Of a stretch of 64,000 nt of DNA, positions 29,482 to 36,881 are shown piece after piece. The notes beneath the pieces were generated by a model, which was given only the letters and a program-made list of their open reading frames with translations, was not told where the DNA came from and did no database searches. This DNA is from Streptomyces sp. MA5143a. Its GTDB lineage: Bacteria; Actinomycetota; Actinomycetes; Streptomycetales; Streptomycetaceae. Every line of letters begins with the position of its first letter. Within the stretch, counting starts at the first letter, position 1. The stretch spans positions 124,001 to 188,000 of the forward strand of contig NZ_OLMK01000014.1 of NCBI RefSeq assembly GCF_900290235.1, in the 5' to 3' direction. The position numbers were made by a program, and so were the translations under genes.

Positions 29482-30969
29482 ATGGCCGATCCCAAGGGTT
29501 TTCTGACCACCCCGCGCGAGGAGTGGCCCCGTCGGCCCGTGCCGGAACGGGTGCGGGACTGGAACGAGGTCTACGTTCCGGGTGCGCTGCTGCCGATCAT
29601 CAGCAAGCAGGCCGACCGCTGTATGGACTGCGGGATCCCGTTCTGCCACGACGCCTGTCCGCTGGGGAATCTCATCCCGGAGTGGAACGACCTCGTCTCG
29701 CGGGAGGACTGGCGGGCGGCCGGCGACCGACTGCACGCGACGAACAACTTCCCCGAGTTCACGGGGCGGTTGTGCCCCGCCCCCTGTGAGGCGGGCTGCG
29801 TGCTGGCGATCAACCAGCCCGCGGTGACCATCAAGAACGTCGAGGTGGCGATCGCCGACCGCGCCTGGGAGGACGGTTTCACCCCGCCGCGGCCGCCGGA
29901 CCGGCTGACCGGGAAGACGGTGGCCGTCATCGGGTCCGGGCCCACGGGTCTGGCGGCCGCTCAGCAACTGACCCGGGCGGGGCACACGGTCGCCGTGTAC
30001 GAACGGGCGGACCGCGTCGGGGGTCTGCTGCGGTACGGGATCCCGGCGTTCAAGATGGAGAAACGGCATCTGGACCGGCGGCTGGACCAGATGCGGGCGG
30101 AGGGCACGAAGTTCCGGACGTCGACGAGCGTCGGCGAGGACATCGGGGCCGCCGAGCTGCGGGCCAGGTACGACGCCGTGGTGATCGCGACGGGTGCCAC
30201 GGCCTGGCGTGAACTGGACGTACCGGGGCGCGAGTTGGCCGGCATCCATCAGGCGATGGAGTATCTGCCGTTGGCCGACCGGGTCTGCGAGGGGGATCTG
30301 GAGGTCTCGCCGCTGTCGGCGGCGGGCAAGCATGTGGTGATCGTCGGGGGCGGCGACACAGGGGCGGACTGTCTGGGGACGGCGGTGCGGGAGGGGGCCG
30401 CGTCGGTGACCCAGCTGGACATCTATCCGCTGCCGGAGGCGGAGCGGGACGAGGACGTCGAGCCATGGCCGACGTATCCGAAGATCTACCGGCTCTCGGC
30501 GGCGCACGAGGAGGCGCGCGATCTGCGCACCGCGCCGGCGGCGGACGCGGACGCGCGCCTGTTCGCGGCGTCCACGCTCCGCTTCACGGGGGACGAGGCA
30601 GGTCATGTGCGCGGGCTGCACCTGGTCGAGGTGGACGAGCGGCGCCGGCCACGGCCGGGCACCGGGCGGACCCTCCCCGCCGACCTCGTCCTGCTCGCCC
30701 TGGGCTTCTCCGGGCCCGACCGCCACGACGGGTTGATCGACCAGTTGGGGCTGGCGGTCGAACCGCGGGGCACGATCGCCCGCGGGCCGGACTTCGAGAC
30801 CAACGTGCCCGGCGTGTACGCCGCCGGGGACGCCGCCCGGGGGCAGTCCCTCATCGTCTGGGCGATCGCCGAGGGCCGGGCCGTGGCCGCCGCGGTGGAC
30901 CGCCGGCTCACCGGCACGGAGCGACTGCCGACGCCGATAGGCCCGTACGACCGCCCGATGACGGCGTGA
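29482..30969 (+). CDS. gltD: Glutamate synthase small subunit-type FAD oxidoreductase (GltD)
   Basis: 495 residues. An N-terminal 4Fe-4S region (CMDCGIPFCHDACPLGN and CPAPCEAGCVL) transfers electrons. The FAD Rossmann motif is VAVIGSGPTGLAAAQQLTRAGH near residue 150, the NAD(P)H motif VVIVGGGDTGADCLGTAVREG near 290, and GVYAAGDAARGQSLIVWAIAEGR binds the flavin ribityl. In GOGAT it delivers NADPH electrons to GltB; no large subunit is encoded nearby, so it is an orphan copy or works with a remote gltB. GAGGGAG precedes ATG 29482. Tandem repeats follow its stop. Confidence 0.92.
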   Translation: MADPKGFLTTPREEWPRRPVPERVRDWNEVYVPGALLPIISKQADRCMDCGIPFCHDACPLGNLIPEWNDLVSREDWRAAGDRLHATNNFPEFTGRLCPAPCEAGCVLAINQPAVTIKNVEVAIADRAWEDGFTPPRPPDRLTGKTVAVIGSGPTGLAAAQQLTRAGHTVAVYERADRVGGLLRYGIPAFKMEKRHLDRRLDQMRAEGTKFRTSTSVGEDIGAAELRARYDAVVIATGATAWRELDVPGRELAGIHQAMEYLPLADRVCEGDLEVSPLSAAGKHVVIVGGGDTGADCLGTAVREGAASVTQLDIYPLPEAERDEDVEPWPTYPKIYRLSAAHEEARDLRTAPAADADARLFAASTLRFTGDEAGHVRGLHLVEVDERRRPRPGTGRTLPADLVLLALGFSGPDRHDGLIDQLGLAVEPRGTIARGPDFETNVPGVYAAGDAARGQSLIVWAIAEGRAVAAAVDRRLTGTERLPTPIGPYDRPMTA

Positions 30970-30993
30970 CGCGGGCGGCTCCGCACGGTCGCC

Positions 30994-31126
30994 GCCGGCT
31001 CCAGGCGTTGGTCGGTGCCCGCCGGCTCCAGGCGTTGGTCGGTGCCCGCCGGCTCCAGGCGTTGGTCGGTGCCCGCCGACTCTGGTGCTGGTCGGTGTCC
31101 GCCGGCTCTAGCGTTCGTCCGTGCCC
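30994..31126. repeat. 27-bp tandem repeats between gltD and an AhpD-like gene
   Basis: Three identical 27-bp units run at 30994-31020, 31021-31047 and 31048-31074 (core GGCTCCAGGCGTTGGTCGG), then two diverged copies at 31075-31100 and 31101-31126. The last copy overlaps the 3' end of the AhpD-like gene: read on the minus strand each unit resembles its final codons (GTDER and stop). Confidence 0.9.
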
Positions 31127-31614
31127 GCCACCTTTCCCGTCGCCAGGGCGATCCGGTTCCACGTGTTGATGGTGAGGATCAGGGCCAGGACGCGGGCCAG
31201 TTCGGTCTCGTCGAAATGGGCGGCGGCCTCGGCGTAGACGTCGTCGGGGACGCCTCGGTCGGCGACGAGGGTGACCGCCTCGGTGAGGGCGAGGGCCGCT
31301 TGCTCGCGCGGGGTGAAGAAGTGCCGGGCCTCTCGCCACACCGGGACCATGTGGAGGCGGTCCTCGCTCTCGCCGGCCTTGCGGGCGTCGTTGGTGTGCA
31401 TGTGCAGGCAGTAGGCGCAGTGGTTCAGGTGGGAGGCGCGGATCTGGATCAGTTCGACGAGGGCGGGGTCGAGGCCCTCGCGGGCCGCCGCGTCGAGGCC
31501 GATGAGCGCGCGGAATGCGGGCCGGGCCGCCTTGGCGAAGTCGACGCGGCGGGGCCGGGGCGCGGTGGTCGCCGTCGCGCCCGTGATGGCGTTCGGGTTC
31601 GTGTTCGTCGTCAT
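31108..31614 (-). CDS. Carboxymuconolactone decarboxylase / AhpD-like protein
   Basis: 168 residues. LVELIQIRASHLNHCAYCLHMHTNDA holds the redox CxxC of the AhpD family with the following His, placing it among alkylhydroperoxidase-like peroxidase reductants rather than true decarboxylases. Hydrophobic helices LARVLALILTINTWNRIAL complete the all-helical fold. ATG 31614 is preferred because TAGATT (31627-31622) ends seven bases before it, implying a leaderless transcript. It is divergent from a MocR regulator only 47 bp away, its probable controller. Confidence 0.85.
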   Translation of the reverse strand: MTTNTNPNAITGATATTAPRPRRVDFAKAARPAFRALIGLDAAAREGLDPALVELIQIRASHLNHCAYCLHMHTNDARKAGESEDRLHMVPVWREARHFFTPREQAALALTEAVTLVADRGVPDDVYAEAAAHFDETELARVLALILTINTWNRIALATGKVAGTDER

Positions 31615-31661
31615 GACCATGAATCTATGGGGCGGAAAGACCTGCCGTAGGGTGCATTTCC
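31615..31661. promoter_or_regulatory. 47-bp divergent intergenic region with face-to-face leaderless promoters
   Basis: The -10-like element TAGATT (31627-31622, minus) serves the AhpD-like gene and TAGGGT (31648-31653, plus) serves the mocR gene eight bases before its ATG. The presumed -35 area of one overlaps the -10 of the other, so a single bound regulator should affect both genes. Confidence 0.5.
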
Positions 31662-33101
31662 ATGGAGGAATCATGGGTCAATTCCGCGGAGCGGATCGGT
31701 GCCGATCTGCATCTGGAGCTGTCCCCCGCCGGGGGCCGGCGCGCCGCGCTCATCCGGGCCCTGCGGGACGCGATGCGCGGCGGACGGCTGGCGCCCGGCA
31801 CCCGGCTGCCGCCGTACCGCTCGCTCGCGGCGGATCTCGGGGTCGCGCGGAACACGGTCGCCGACGCGTACGCGGAGCTCGTCGCCGAGGGGTGGCTGAC
31901 GGCGCGGCAGGGCTCGGGCACCCGGGTCGCGGAGCGGGCGGCACCGCTGGACGCGTCCGCGCGCGTCCCGAAGAAGGTGCCCGCACGCGCGCGTGGGCCA
32001 CGGCACGATCTGCGGCAGGGCACTCCGGACGCGTCGTCGTTCCCGCGGGCGGCCTGGGCGGCGTCGTACCGCAGGGCGCTGGGGCGGGCACCCAACGACG
32101 CGTTCGGGCCCGGTGACCCGGCGGGCCGGATCGAGCTGCGCGAGGCGCTCGCCGAGTATCTGGCACGCGCGCGTGGCGTGCGCACCGAGCCCGCACGGAT
32201 CGTGGTCTGTTCGGGCTTCGCCCACGCCCTGCGGCTGCTCTTCCACAGTGACCTCGGCGGCCCGGGTCACGGGCGGGTGCTGCGGGGCCCGCTGGCCGTC
32301 GAGTCGTACGGCCTCGGTTTCCACCGGGAACTGCTGACCGCGGCGTCCGTACGCACCGTTCCGCTGCCGCTGGACGAGGACGGGGCGCGGGTCGACGGAC
32401 TGGACCGGGAGCGGGCGGTGCTGCTCACGCCCGCGCACCAGTTCCCGACCGGCGGGCCGCTGCATCCGTCCCGCAGGGCCGCCGTCGTCGACTGGGCACG
32501 CGCGCGTGGCGGGGTGGTGCTGGAGGACGACTACGACGGGGAGTTCCGCTACGACCGCAAGCCCGTCGGCGCCGTGCAGGGGCTGGATCCCGAGCGGGTC
32601 GTGCACATCGGTTCGGTCAGCAAGAGCCTGTCGCCGGCGTTGCGGCTGGGCTGGATGGTGCTGCCGGAGCGGTACGTCGTCGCCGTGCTGGAGGCGAAGG
32701 GCGAGCGGGAGGCGTGGGCGAGCGCCCCGGACCAGCTGGCACTGGCGGACTTCATCGTCTCGGGGTCGTACGACCGTCATGTGCGGCGGATGCGGCAGCG
32801 GTACCGGGCGCGGCGGGACCGGCTGGTGGCCGCCCTCGCCGCGCAGGCGCCGCACATCGAGGTCACCGGGATCGCGGCCGGGCTGCACGCGGTGCTGAGG
32901 CTGCCGCCGGGCACCGAGCGGTCCGTGGTGCGGGCGGCGACCTGGCAGGGCATCGCGCTCGACGGGCTGGCCGAGTTCCGGCATCCGCGGGCGACCGGCG
33001 GGGACGCGCCGGACGGCCTGGTCGTGGGGTACGCGACGCCCCCGGAGCATGCGTACGCGGCGGCGGTGGAGGCGCTGTGCGGGGTACTGCCACCGGAGTG
33101 A
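31662..33101 (+). CDS. MocR-type GntR regulator with PLP aminotransferase-like domain
   Basis: 479 residues. The N-terminal winged helix (GRRAALIRALRDAMRGGRLAPGTRLPPYRSLAADLGVARNTV) is followed by a fold-type I aminotransferase domain. Its PLP site is visible: LLTPAHQFPTGGPL, EDDYDGEFRYDRKP with the cofactor Asp, and the Schiff-base Lys in HIGSVSKSLSPALRLGWM. Members such as PdxR and GabR sense PLP and amino ligands. Divergent placement suggests control of the AhpD-like gene and of itself. ATG 31662 gives MEESWVNSAERIGADLHLEL. Confidence 0.92.
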   Translation: MEESWVNSAERIGADLHLELSPAGGRRAALIRALRDAMRGGRLAPGTRLPPYRSLAADLGVARNTVADAYAELVAEGWLTARQGSGTRVAERAAPLDASARVPKKVPARARGPRHDLRQGTPDASSFPRAAWAASYRRALGRAPNDAFGPGDPAGRIELREALAEYLARARGVRTEPARIVVCSGFAHALRLLFHSDLGGPGHGRVLRGPLAVESYGLGFHRELLTAASVRTVPLPLDEDGARVDGLDRERAVLLTPAHQFPTGGPLHPSRRAAVVDWARARGGVVLEDDYDGEFRYDRKPVGAVQGLDPERVVHIGSVSKSLSPALRLGWMVLPERYVVAVLEAKGEREAWASAPDQLALADFIVSGSYDRHVRRMRQRYRARRDRLVAALAAQAPHIEVTGIAAGLHAVLRLPPGTERSVVRAATWQGIALDGLAEFRHPRATGGDAPDGLVVGYATPPEHAYAAAVEALCGVLPPE

Positions 33102-33144
33102 ACGCTCCGGCCGCGCGCCCCGTAGCCCCCGCACCCGGCCCCTC

Positions 33145-33960
33145 TCAGACCTTGCGTGCCACCGCCCCGTACCCGGGAATGACCCCGTCGTCCTGGCCGG
33201 GTACCGGGTCGCCCAGTTCGGGGTGCCACTGGTGGGGGACCTCGACGCCTGGGTCGACCAGGTCGAAGCCGTCGAAGAAGCGGGTGAACTCCTCTCGGGA
33301 GCGCAGGGCGAGGGTGACGCCCGCGGCCCTGAGCTTCTCCGTGGCCGCCTTCGACTCCTCCGGGGTGAAGTCGGCGGTCGCGTGCGTGAGAACCAGGTAG
33401 CTGCCGGAGGACAGCTCGGCCGTCAGCCGCCGGACCAGATCGTGCGCGCCGTCCTCGTCGGGGACGAAGTGCAGCAGCGCGATCAGGGAGAGCGCGACGG
33501 GCCGGCCGAGGTCCAGCACCTTCCTGGCGCCCTCCATGACGGCGTCCGGGTCCCGCACATCGGCCTGGAGGTACTCGGTCCGCCCCTCGGGTGTGCCGCG
33601 CAGCAGGGCCGCCGCGTGGGCCAGCACGATGGGATCGTTGTCGCAGTAGACGACCCTCGCGTCGGGGGCGACCTCCTGGGCGATCTGGTGGAGGTTCGGC
33701 TCGGTGGGGATCCCGGTGCCGATGTCGAGGAACTGCCGTACTCCGTTCCGGGCCAGCCATCGCGTGGAACGGTGCATGAAGGCGCGGTTGACGCGTGCCA
33801 TCACCGGCACACGCGGGTCGAGGGCCAGCATCTGCCGGCCCATCGCCTCGTCCACCGGGTAGTTGTCCTTGCCGCCGAGGTACCAGTCGTACATCCGCGC
33901 GGGGTGGGGTCTGCTCGTGTCGATCTCGACGGGGGGCCGCCCGCTCATGACGAACTCCAT
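33145..33960 (-). CDS. S-adenosyl methyltransferase, PF04672 (SAV/DUF574) family
   Basis: 271 residues of a family amplified in Streptomyces. Diagnostic stretches are DTSRPHPARMYDWYLGGKDNYPVDEA at the N-terminus, the SAM motif FLDIGTGIPTEPNLHQIA, VVYCDNDPIVLAHAAALL and LLHFVPDEDGAHDLVRRL, ending FFDGFDLVDPGVE. Acceptors are unknown. Starts at ATG 33960 or 33948 are both possible; the second has GGAG six bases upstream. It precedes a DUF397/XRE cassette on the same strand, a common neighbourhood for this family. Confidence 0.9.
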   Translation of the reverse strand: MEFVMSGRPPVEIDTSRPHPARMYDWYLGGKDNYPVDEAMGRQMLALDPRVPVMARVNRAFMHRSTRWLARNGVRQFLDIGTGIPTEPNLHQIAQEVAPDARVVYCDNDPIVLAHAAALLRGTPEGRTEYLQADVRDPDAVMEGARKVLDLGRPVALSLIALLHFVPDEDGAHDLVRRLTAELSSGSYLVLTHATADFTPEESKAATEKLRAAGVTLALRSREEFTRFFDGFDLVDPGVEVPHQWHPELGDPVPGQDDGVIPGYGAVARKV

Positions 33961-34037
33961 AAGGTTCCGCAGCAGTCAATGATCAATTCAGGGCCAACAT
34001 AGGGGGATCGGCTGAACAACAGGGAGTGCGCAACAAG

Positions 34038-34316
34038 TCAGGAGAGCAGGAAGTCGGCCACCCCCGCCTTGGCCCCCTGGATGAAGGCGTTCATCTCGTC
34101 GGGCGTGTAGATGAGGGCCGGTCCGTCGGGGTCGGTGGACTGCCGTACGGCGATACGGCCGTCGGCGAGCTTCATCGCCTCCAGGCAGTTGCCGCCGTTG
34201 CCGCCGCTCCAGGGCTTGTGCCAGCCTTCGCTGCCCAGCTCCCGGGCGGGCATTCCGTTGTAGACGCGGATGTGCGACTGCGAGTGCGTGCGCGACTGCG
34301 GCTTGATGCGATCCAT
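34038..34316 (-). CDS. DUF397-domain protein
   Basis: 92 residues ending in the compact DUF397 domain: WHKPWSGGNGGNCLEAMKLADGRIAVRQSTDPDGPALIYTPDEMNAFIQGAKAGVADFLL. An Arg/Ser/Gln-rich leader of about 30 residues precedes it. DUF397 proteins almost always sit next to Scr1/WhiJ-type XRE regulators and are proposed to antagonise them or act as small partner (toxin-like) proteins in development and antibiotic control. The XRE gene ends nine bases upstream, so they form one transcription unit. Confidence 0.92.
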   Translation of the reverse strand: MDRIKPQSRTHSQSHIRVYNGMPARELGSEGWHKPWSGGNGGNCLEAMKLADGRIAVRQSTDPDGPALIYTPDEMNAFIQGAKAGVADFLLS

Positions 34317-34325
34317 TCGGTGTCT

Positions 34326-35186
34326 TCAGAGCTCCTTGCGGAGATCCCGGAGGATCTCCTTCGTGCGTTGTGCCGTGGCGGCCTGCGCCGCCATGCGGTC
34401 CATGACCTCGAGGTGGGTCGCCACCTCGGAGCGGTCGTCCAGGTAGACGGCGCCGGTCAGGTACTCGCTGTAGACCATGTCCGGGAGTTCGGGCATGGCG
34501 AAACGGAACAGGACGAACGGCCCGTACGTACCGGGATGGGGTCCTGTGTCGAAGGTGGTGACCTGCACCGTCACATGGGACAGCTCCGCGACCTCCAGCA
34601 GTCGGTCGAGTTGGGCGCGCATGACGTCCGGTCCGCCGACGGGACGGCGCAGGGCGGTCTCGTCCATGACGAACCAGAGCCGGGGGGCGTCCTTGCGGGT
34701 GAGCAGTTCCTGCCGCTGCATGCGCAGGGCCACATGCCGTTCGATGTCGTCGGGTCTGGTCTGGCCGATGGCGCCCGAGACCATCACCGCGCGCGCGTAG
34801 CCCTCGGTCTGCAGCAGGCCGGGGACGAAGTGCGGGTCGTAGCCGCGAATGAGGGCGGCCGCGCCCTCCAGGCTGACGTACATGGAGAACCAGTTCGGCA
34901 GGATGTCGTGGAACCGCTGCCACCAGCCGGGTTTGTTGGCCTCCTCCGCGAGCCGGACGAAGGTCTCCGCCTCCTCGTCGCCGACGCCGTACGCCTTCAG
35001 CAGGAGCTGGAGGTAGGGGATCTTGAGGGCGACCTCGGCGGTCTCCATACGGCGGACCGTGGCCGGCGCGACATGCAGGATGCGCGCGGCGTCCTCCCGC
35101 CGGATGCCCGCGCGCTCGCGCAGATCCAGCAGACGCCGACCGAGCACCACCTGGCCGACCGTCGGCGCGGACCGCGGCTCGCTCAT
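34326..35186 (-). CDS. XRE-family regulator with DUF5753 (Scr1/WhiJ-type)
   Basis: 286 residues. The N-terminal helix-turn-helix (VLGRRLLDLRERAGIRREDAARILHVAPATVRRMETAE) is followed by the DUF5753 ligand/partner domain: WWQRFHDILPNWFSMYVSLEGAA, HFVPGLLQTEGYARAVM and YLTGAVYLDDRSEVATHLEVMDRM. It is the regulator of the WhiJ/AbaA-like cassette with DUF397 (downstream) and an HATPase (divergent). A 7-bp inverted repeat 220 bp upstream is a candidate operator. Confidence 0.92.
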   Translation of the reverse strand: MSEPRSAPTVGQVVLGRRLLDLRERAGIRREDAARILHVAPATVRRMETAEVALKIPYLQLLLKAYGVGDEEAETFVRLAEEANKPGWWQRFHDILPNWFSMYVSLEGAAALIRGYDPHFVPGLLQTEGYARAVMVSGAIGQTRPDDIERHVALRMQRQELLTRKDAPRLWFVMDETALRRPVGGPDVMRAQLDRLLEVAELSHVTVQVTTFDTGPHPGTYGPFVLFRFAMPELPDMVYSEYLTGAVYLDDRSEVATHLEVMDRMAAQAATAQRTKEILRDLRKEL

Positions 35187-35404
35187 CTCGCAACTCCATC
35201 CGACCGTGAAAAGCCCGACACGAACCCGTACACCTGGTCCCCACAGCCCGGCGGCGCCATACGGAAGTCCGCGGGCTCACATGCGTTTCCGCATACATAC
35301 GGACACTGTGCGTACATGTGAACGTTGTGCGAGGGATTTCCAACTGGCGCCGCTACACGTGCTGTTGCGTGCAGTGTGCCATGACCGTTCAGAGAGTCAT
35401 ACGG

Positions 35405-35465
35405 CACTCTGCAATTTTCAGAGTGACACTTGCCAAGTGTTCATGGCGCGGCGATAGTGGCAAGC
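35405..35465 (+). promoter_or_regulatory. Operator-like inverted repeat and leaderless promoter for the HATPase gene
   Basis: CACTCTG (35405-35411) and CAGAGTG (35419-35425) form a perfect inverted repeat around CAATTTT. Five bases later comes TTGCCA (35430-35435), a 17-bp spacer and GATAGT (35453-35458). The GTG start at 35466 lies seven bases after the -10 box, exactly where transcription should begin, so the mRNA is probably leaderless. The repeat abuts the -35 box and is well placed for the divergent XRE regulator. Confidence 0.65.
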
Positions 35466-36143
35466 GTGATTCCGCCCCCTGCGCCGTTAGGAACAGACGC
35501 CGCCGGTGACCGCCTCGGTCCCGGTCCGGCCGCCGGGGCGCGCCCCGATACCACCGCCGACCGCCGGTTCCGCTTCGAGCTGGCCGCGCACCCGGGTGCC
35601 GTGGCACAGGCCCGGCGCGTGACACGTACCCAGCTCACCGGCTGGGCCCTGTGCGAGGACACCTGCGACACGGCGGCCCTGGTCGTGTCCGAGCTGGTGA
35701 CCAACGCGATCGTGCACACCGCGAGCGCCCAGATCGTCTGCGAGCTTCAGGACGGCGACGACCTGGTGCGGATAGCGGTACGCGACGAGGGCTGCGCTCC
35801 CGGCGAGCCGCACCCCTCGCCGCAACGGCCCGAGGAGGAACACGGCCGGGGACTGCTGCTCATAGAGTCCCTCTGCCGCTCCTGGGGCGCCCAGCCCGTC
35901 GGCATGGGCCTGCTGGTCTGGGCCGACGTCCCCCGTGGCGTGCTGGACGTGGCCACCGTGGCCCGCTCCGACCTGGGCTGGGGCGCGAAGAAGGCGCCGA
36001 ACGACGACCGCGGCGGCGAGGCGGACGCCTGCCACCGTGCGGCGCCGCGGATCGAAGACCGTTCGATGATCGAAGACCGTTCGATGCCCGACCGGGGCGG
36101 TTCGATGCCCGAACGGGGCAGGACGGGGGCCGAATGGGTGTGA
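35466..36143 (+). CDS. RsbW-like HATPase_c anti-sigma/ATP-binding protein
   Basis: 225 residues. A GHKL ATP-binding fold shows DTAALVVSELVTNAIVHT (N-box with the Mg-binding Asn), VRIAVRDEGCAP (G1/D box) and EEEHGRGLLLIESLCRSWG (G2). These small HATPases usually bind sigma or anti-sigma-antagonist partners, and here belong to the WhiJ/AbaA-type cassette. The GTG at 35466 is chosen from the promoter position; a GTG at 35457 is possible. The C-tail carries tandem coding repeats (IEDRSM twice, then PDRGGSM, PERG) from an 18-bp duplication at about 36053-36088. Confidence 0.85.
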   Translation: MIPPPAPLGTDAAGDRLGPGPAAGARPDTTADRRFRFELAAHPGAVAQARRVTRTQLTGWALCEDTCDTAALVVSELVTNAIVHTASAQIVCELQDGDDLVRIAVRDEGCAPGEPHPSPQRPEEEHGRGLLLIESLCRSWGAQPVGMGLLVWADVPRGVLDVATVARSDLGWGAKKAPNDDRGGEADACHRAAPRIEDRSMIEDRSMPDRGGSMPERGRTGAEWV

Positions 36144-36598
36144 GCGCGTCGATCGGCCCCACCGGTGCCGCCGGTGGGGGCAGAGTGGCCCGCGTGGTGA
36201 GCCTCGACACCCTGACCCGCCTGCGCCGCGCCCAGCGGCCCGTCGCGACGCCCCGCCCCATCCCGTTGCCCGAGGGCATGACCACCCCCATGGGCTGCGA
36301 CGCCGTCGCCGTCCCGGCGGACATCGGTCCTCTGGTGCTGCCCCGGCTGCCTCGTGTCGGCTGCGTCTACGCCGACCGGGACCACTGGTGGTGGCTCGTT
36401 CCGGCCGACTCCGACTACGCGCTGGAGTGGCCGGAGCCGGCGCGGTACACCACCGGAGCGTTGGTCTCCGACGGTTCGGCCGCGCTGATCCACCGGCCGG
36501 AGGGGACGATTCCCTATACGCCGCCGATACCGCTGTACCTGGCGGTGTGCCGGGTGACGGGGACGACACCGGCGTGGTCGCGGACCATGACGGCTTGA
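36134..36598 (+). CDS. Conserved Streptomyces protein of unknown function in HATPase cassette
   Basis: 154 residues, not recognised as a named family. It overlaps the end of the HATPase gene (ATG 36134; an in-frame GTG at 36140 would give a four-base GTGA overlap), so the two are translationally coupled. Notable features are an Arg/Pro-rich region (RLRRAQRPVATPRPIPLPEG), the aromatic stretch DRDHWWWLVPADSDYALEWPEPARY and a hydrophobic end PPIPLYLAVCRVTGTTP. No membrane helix or signal peptide is visible. Codon use fits a real gene. Confidence 0.7.
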   Translation: MGVSASIGPTGAAGGGRVARVVSLDTLTRLRRAQRPVATPRPIPLPEGMTTPMGCDAVAVPADIGPLVLPRLPRVGCVYADRDHWWWLVPADSDYALEWPEPARYTTGALVSDGSAALIHRPEGTIPYTPPIPLYLAVCRVTGTTPAWSRTMTA

Positions 36599-36662
36599 GG
36601 GCACCGCTTGCCAGGTGCGCCTTCCGGGTGGGGGTGTGCCGGCTCGTGGGCGGGTGCGGGTG

Positions 36663-36698
36663 CGGTGGGGCTGGACGCGCAGTTCCCCGCGCCCCCGG
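36663..36698. repeat. Copy of a dispersed Streptomyces intergenic repeat
   Basis: The 283-bp gap 36599-36881 holds no gene but includes GCGCAGTTCCCCGCGCCCC preceded by GTGGGGCTGG. From memory this sequence recurs in many Streptomyces intergenic regions. It is flanked by a second palindrome (GGAGGGCC with GGCCCTCC, about 36696-36714) and could act as a transcription terminator or spacer. Confidence 0.55.
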
Positions 36699-36881
36699 AG
36701 GGCCTCCGGCCCTCCTCGCGGCCTACCCCCTACCGTTCAAGCCGCCGTGGCGGCGCACTCTCCTCTGACTCCGAGCGCCCTGCGTGCTCCGGGGGGCGAG
36801 GGGGCGCTCCCGTGCGCCCTGGTTCGGGGCGGGGGCTGGAGGTCATAGTGGCCGTCGGCGACGACTCCGGGGAGGGCGCGG

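Noticed and set aside
30994..31126. CRISPR array at the 27-bp repeats
   Set aside because: Units are directly adjacent with no unique spacers and no cas genes nearby.
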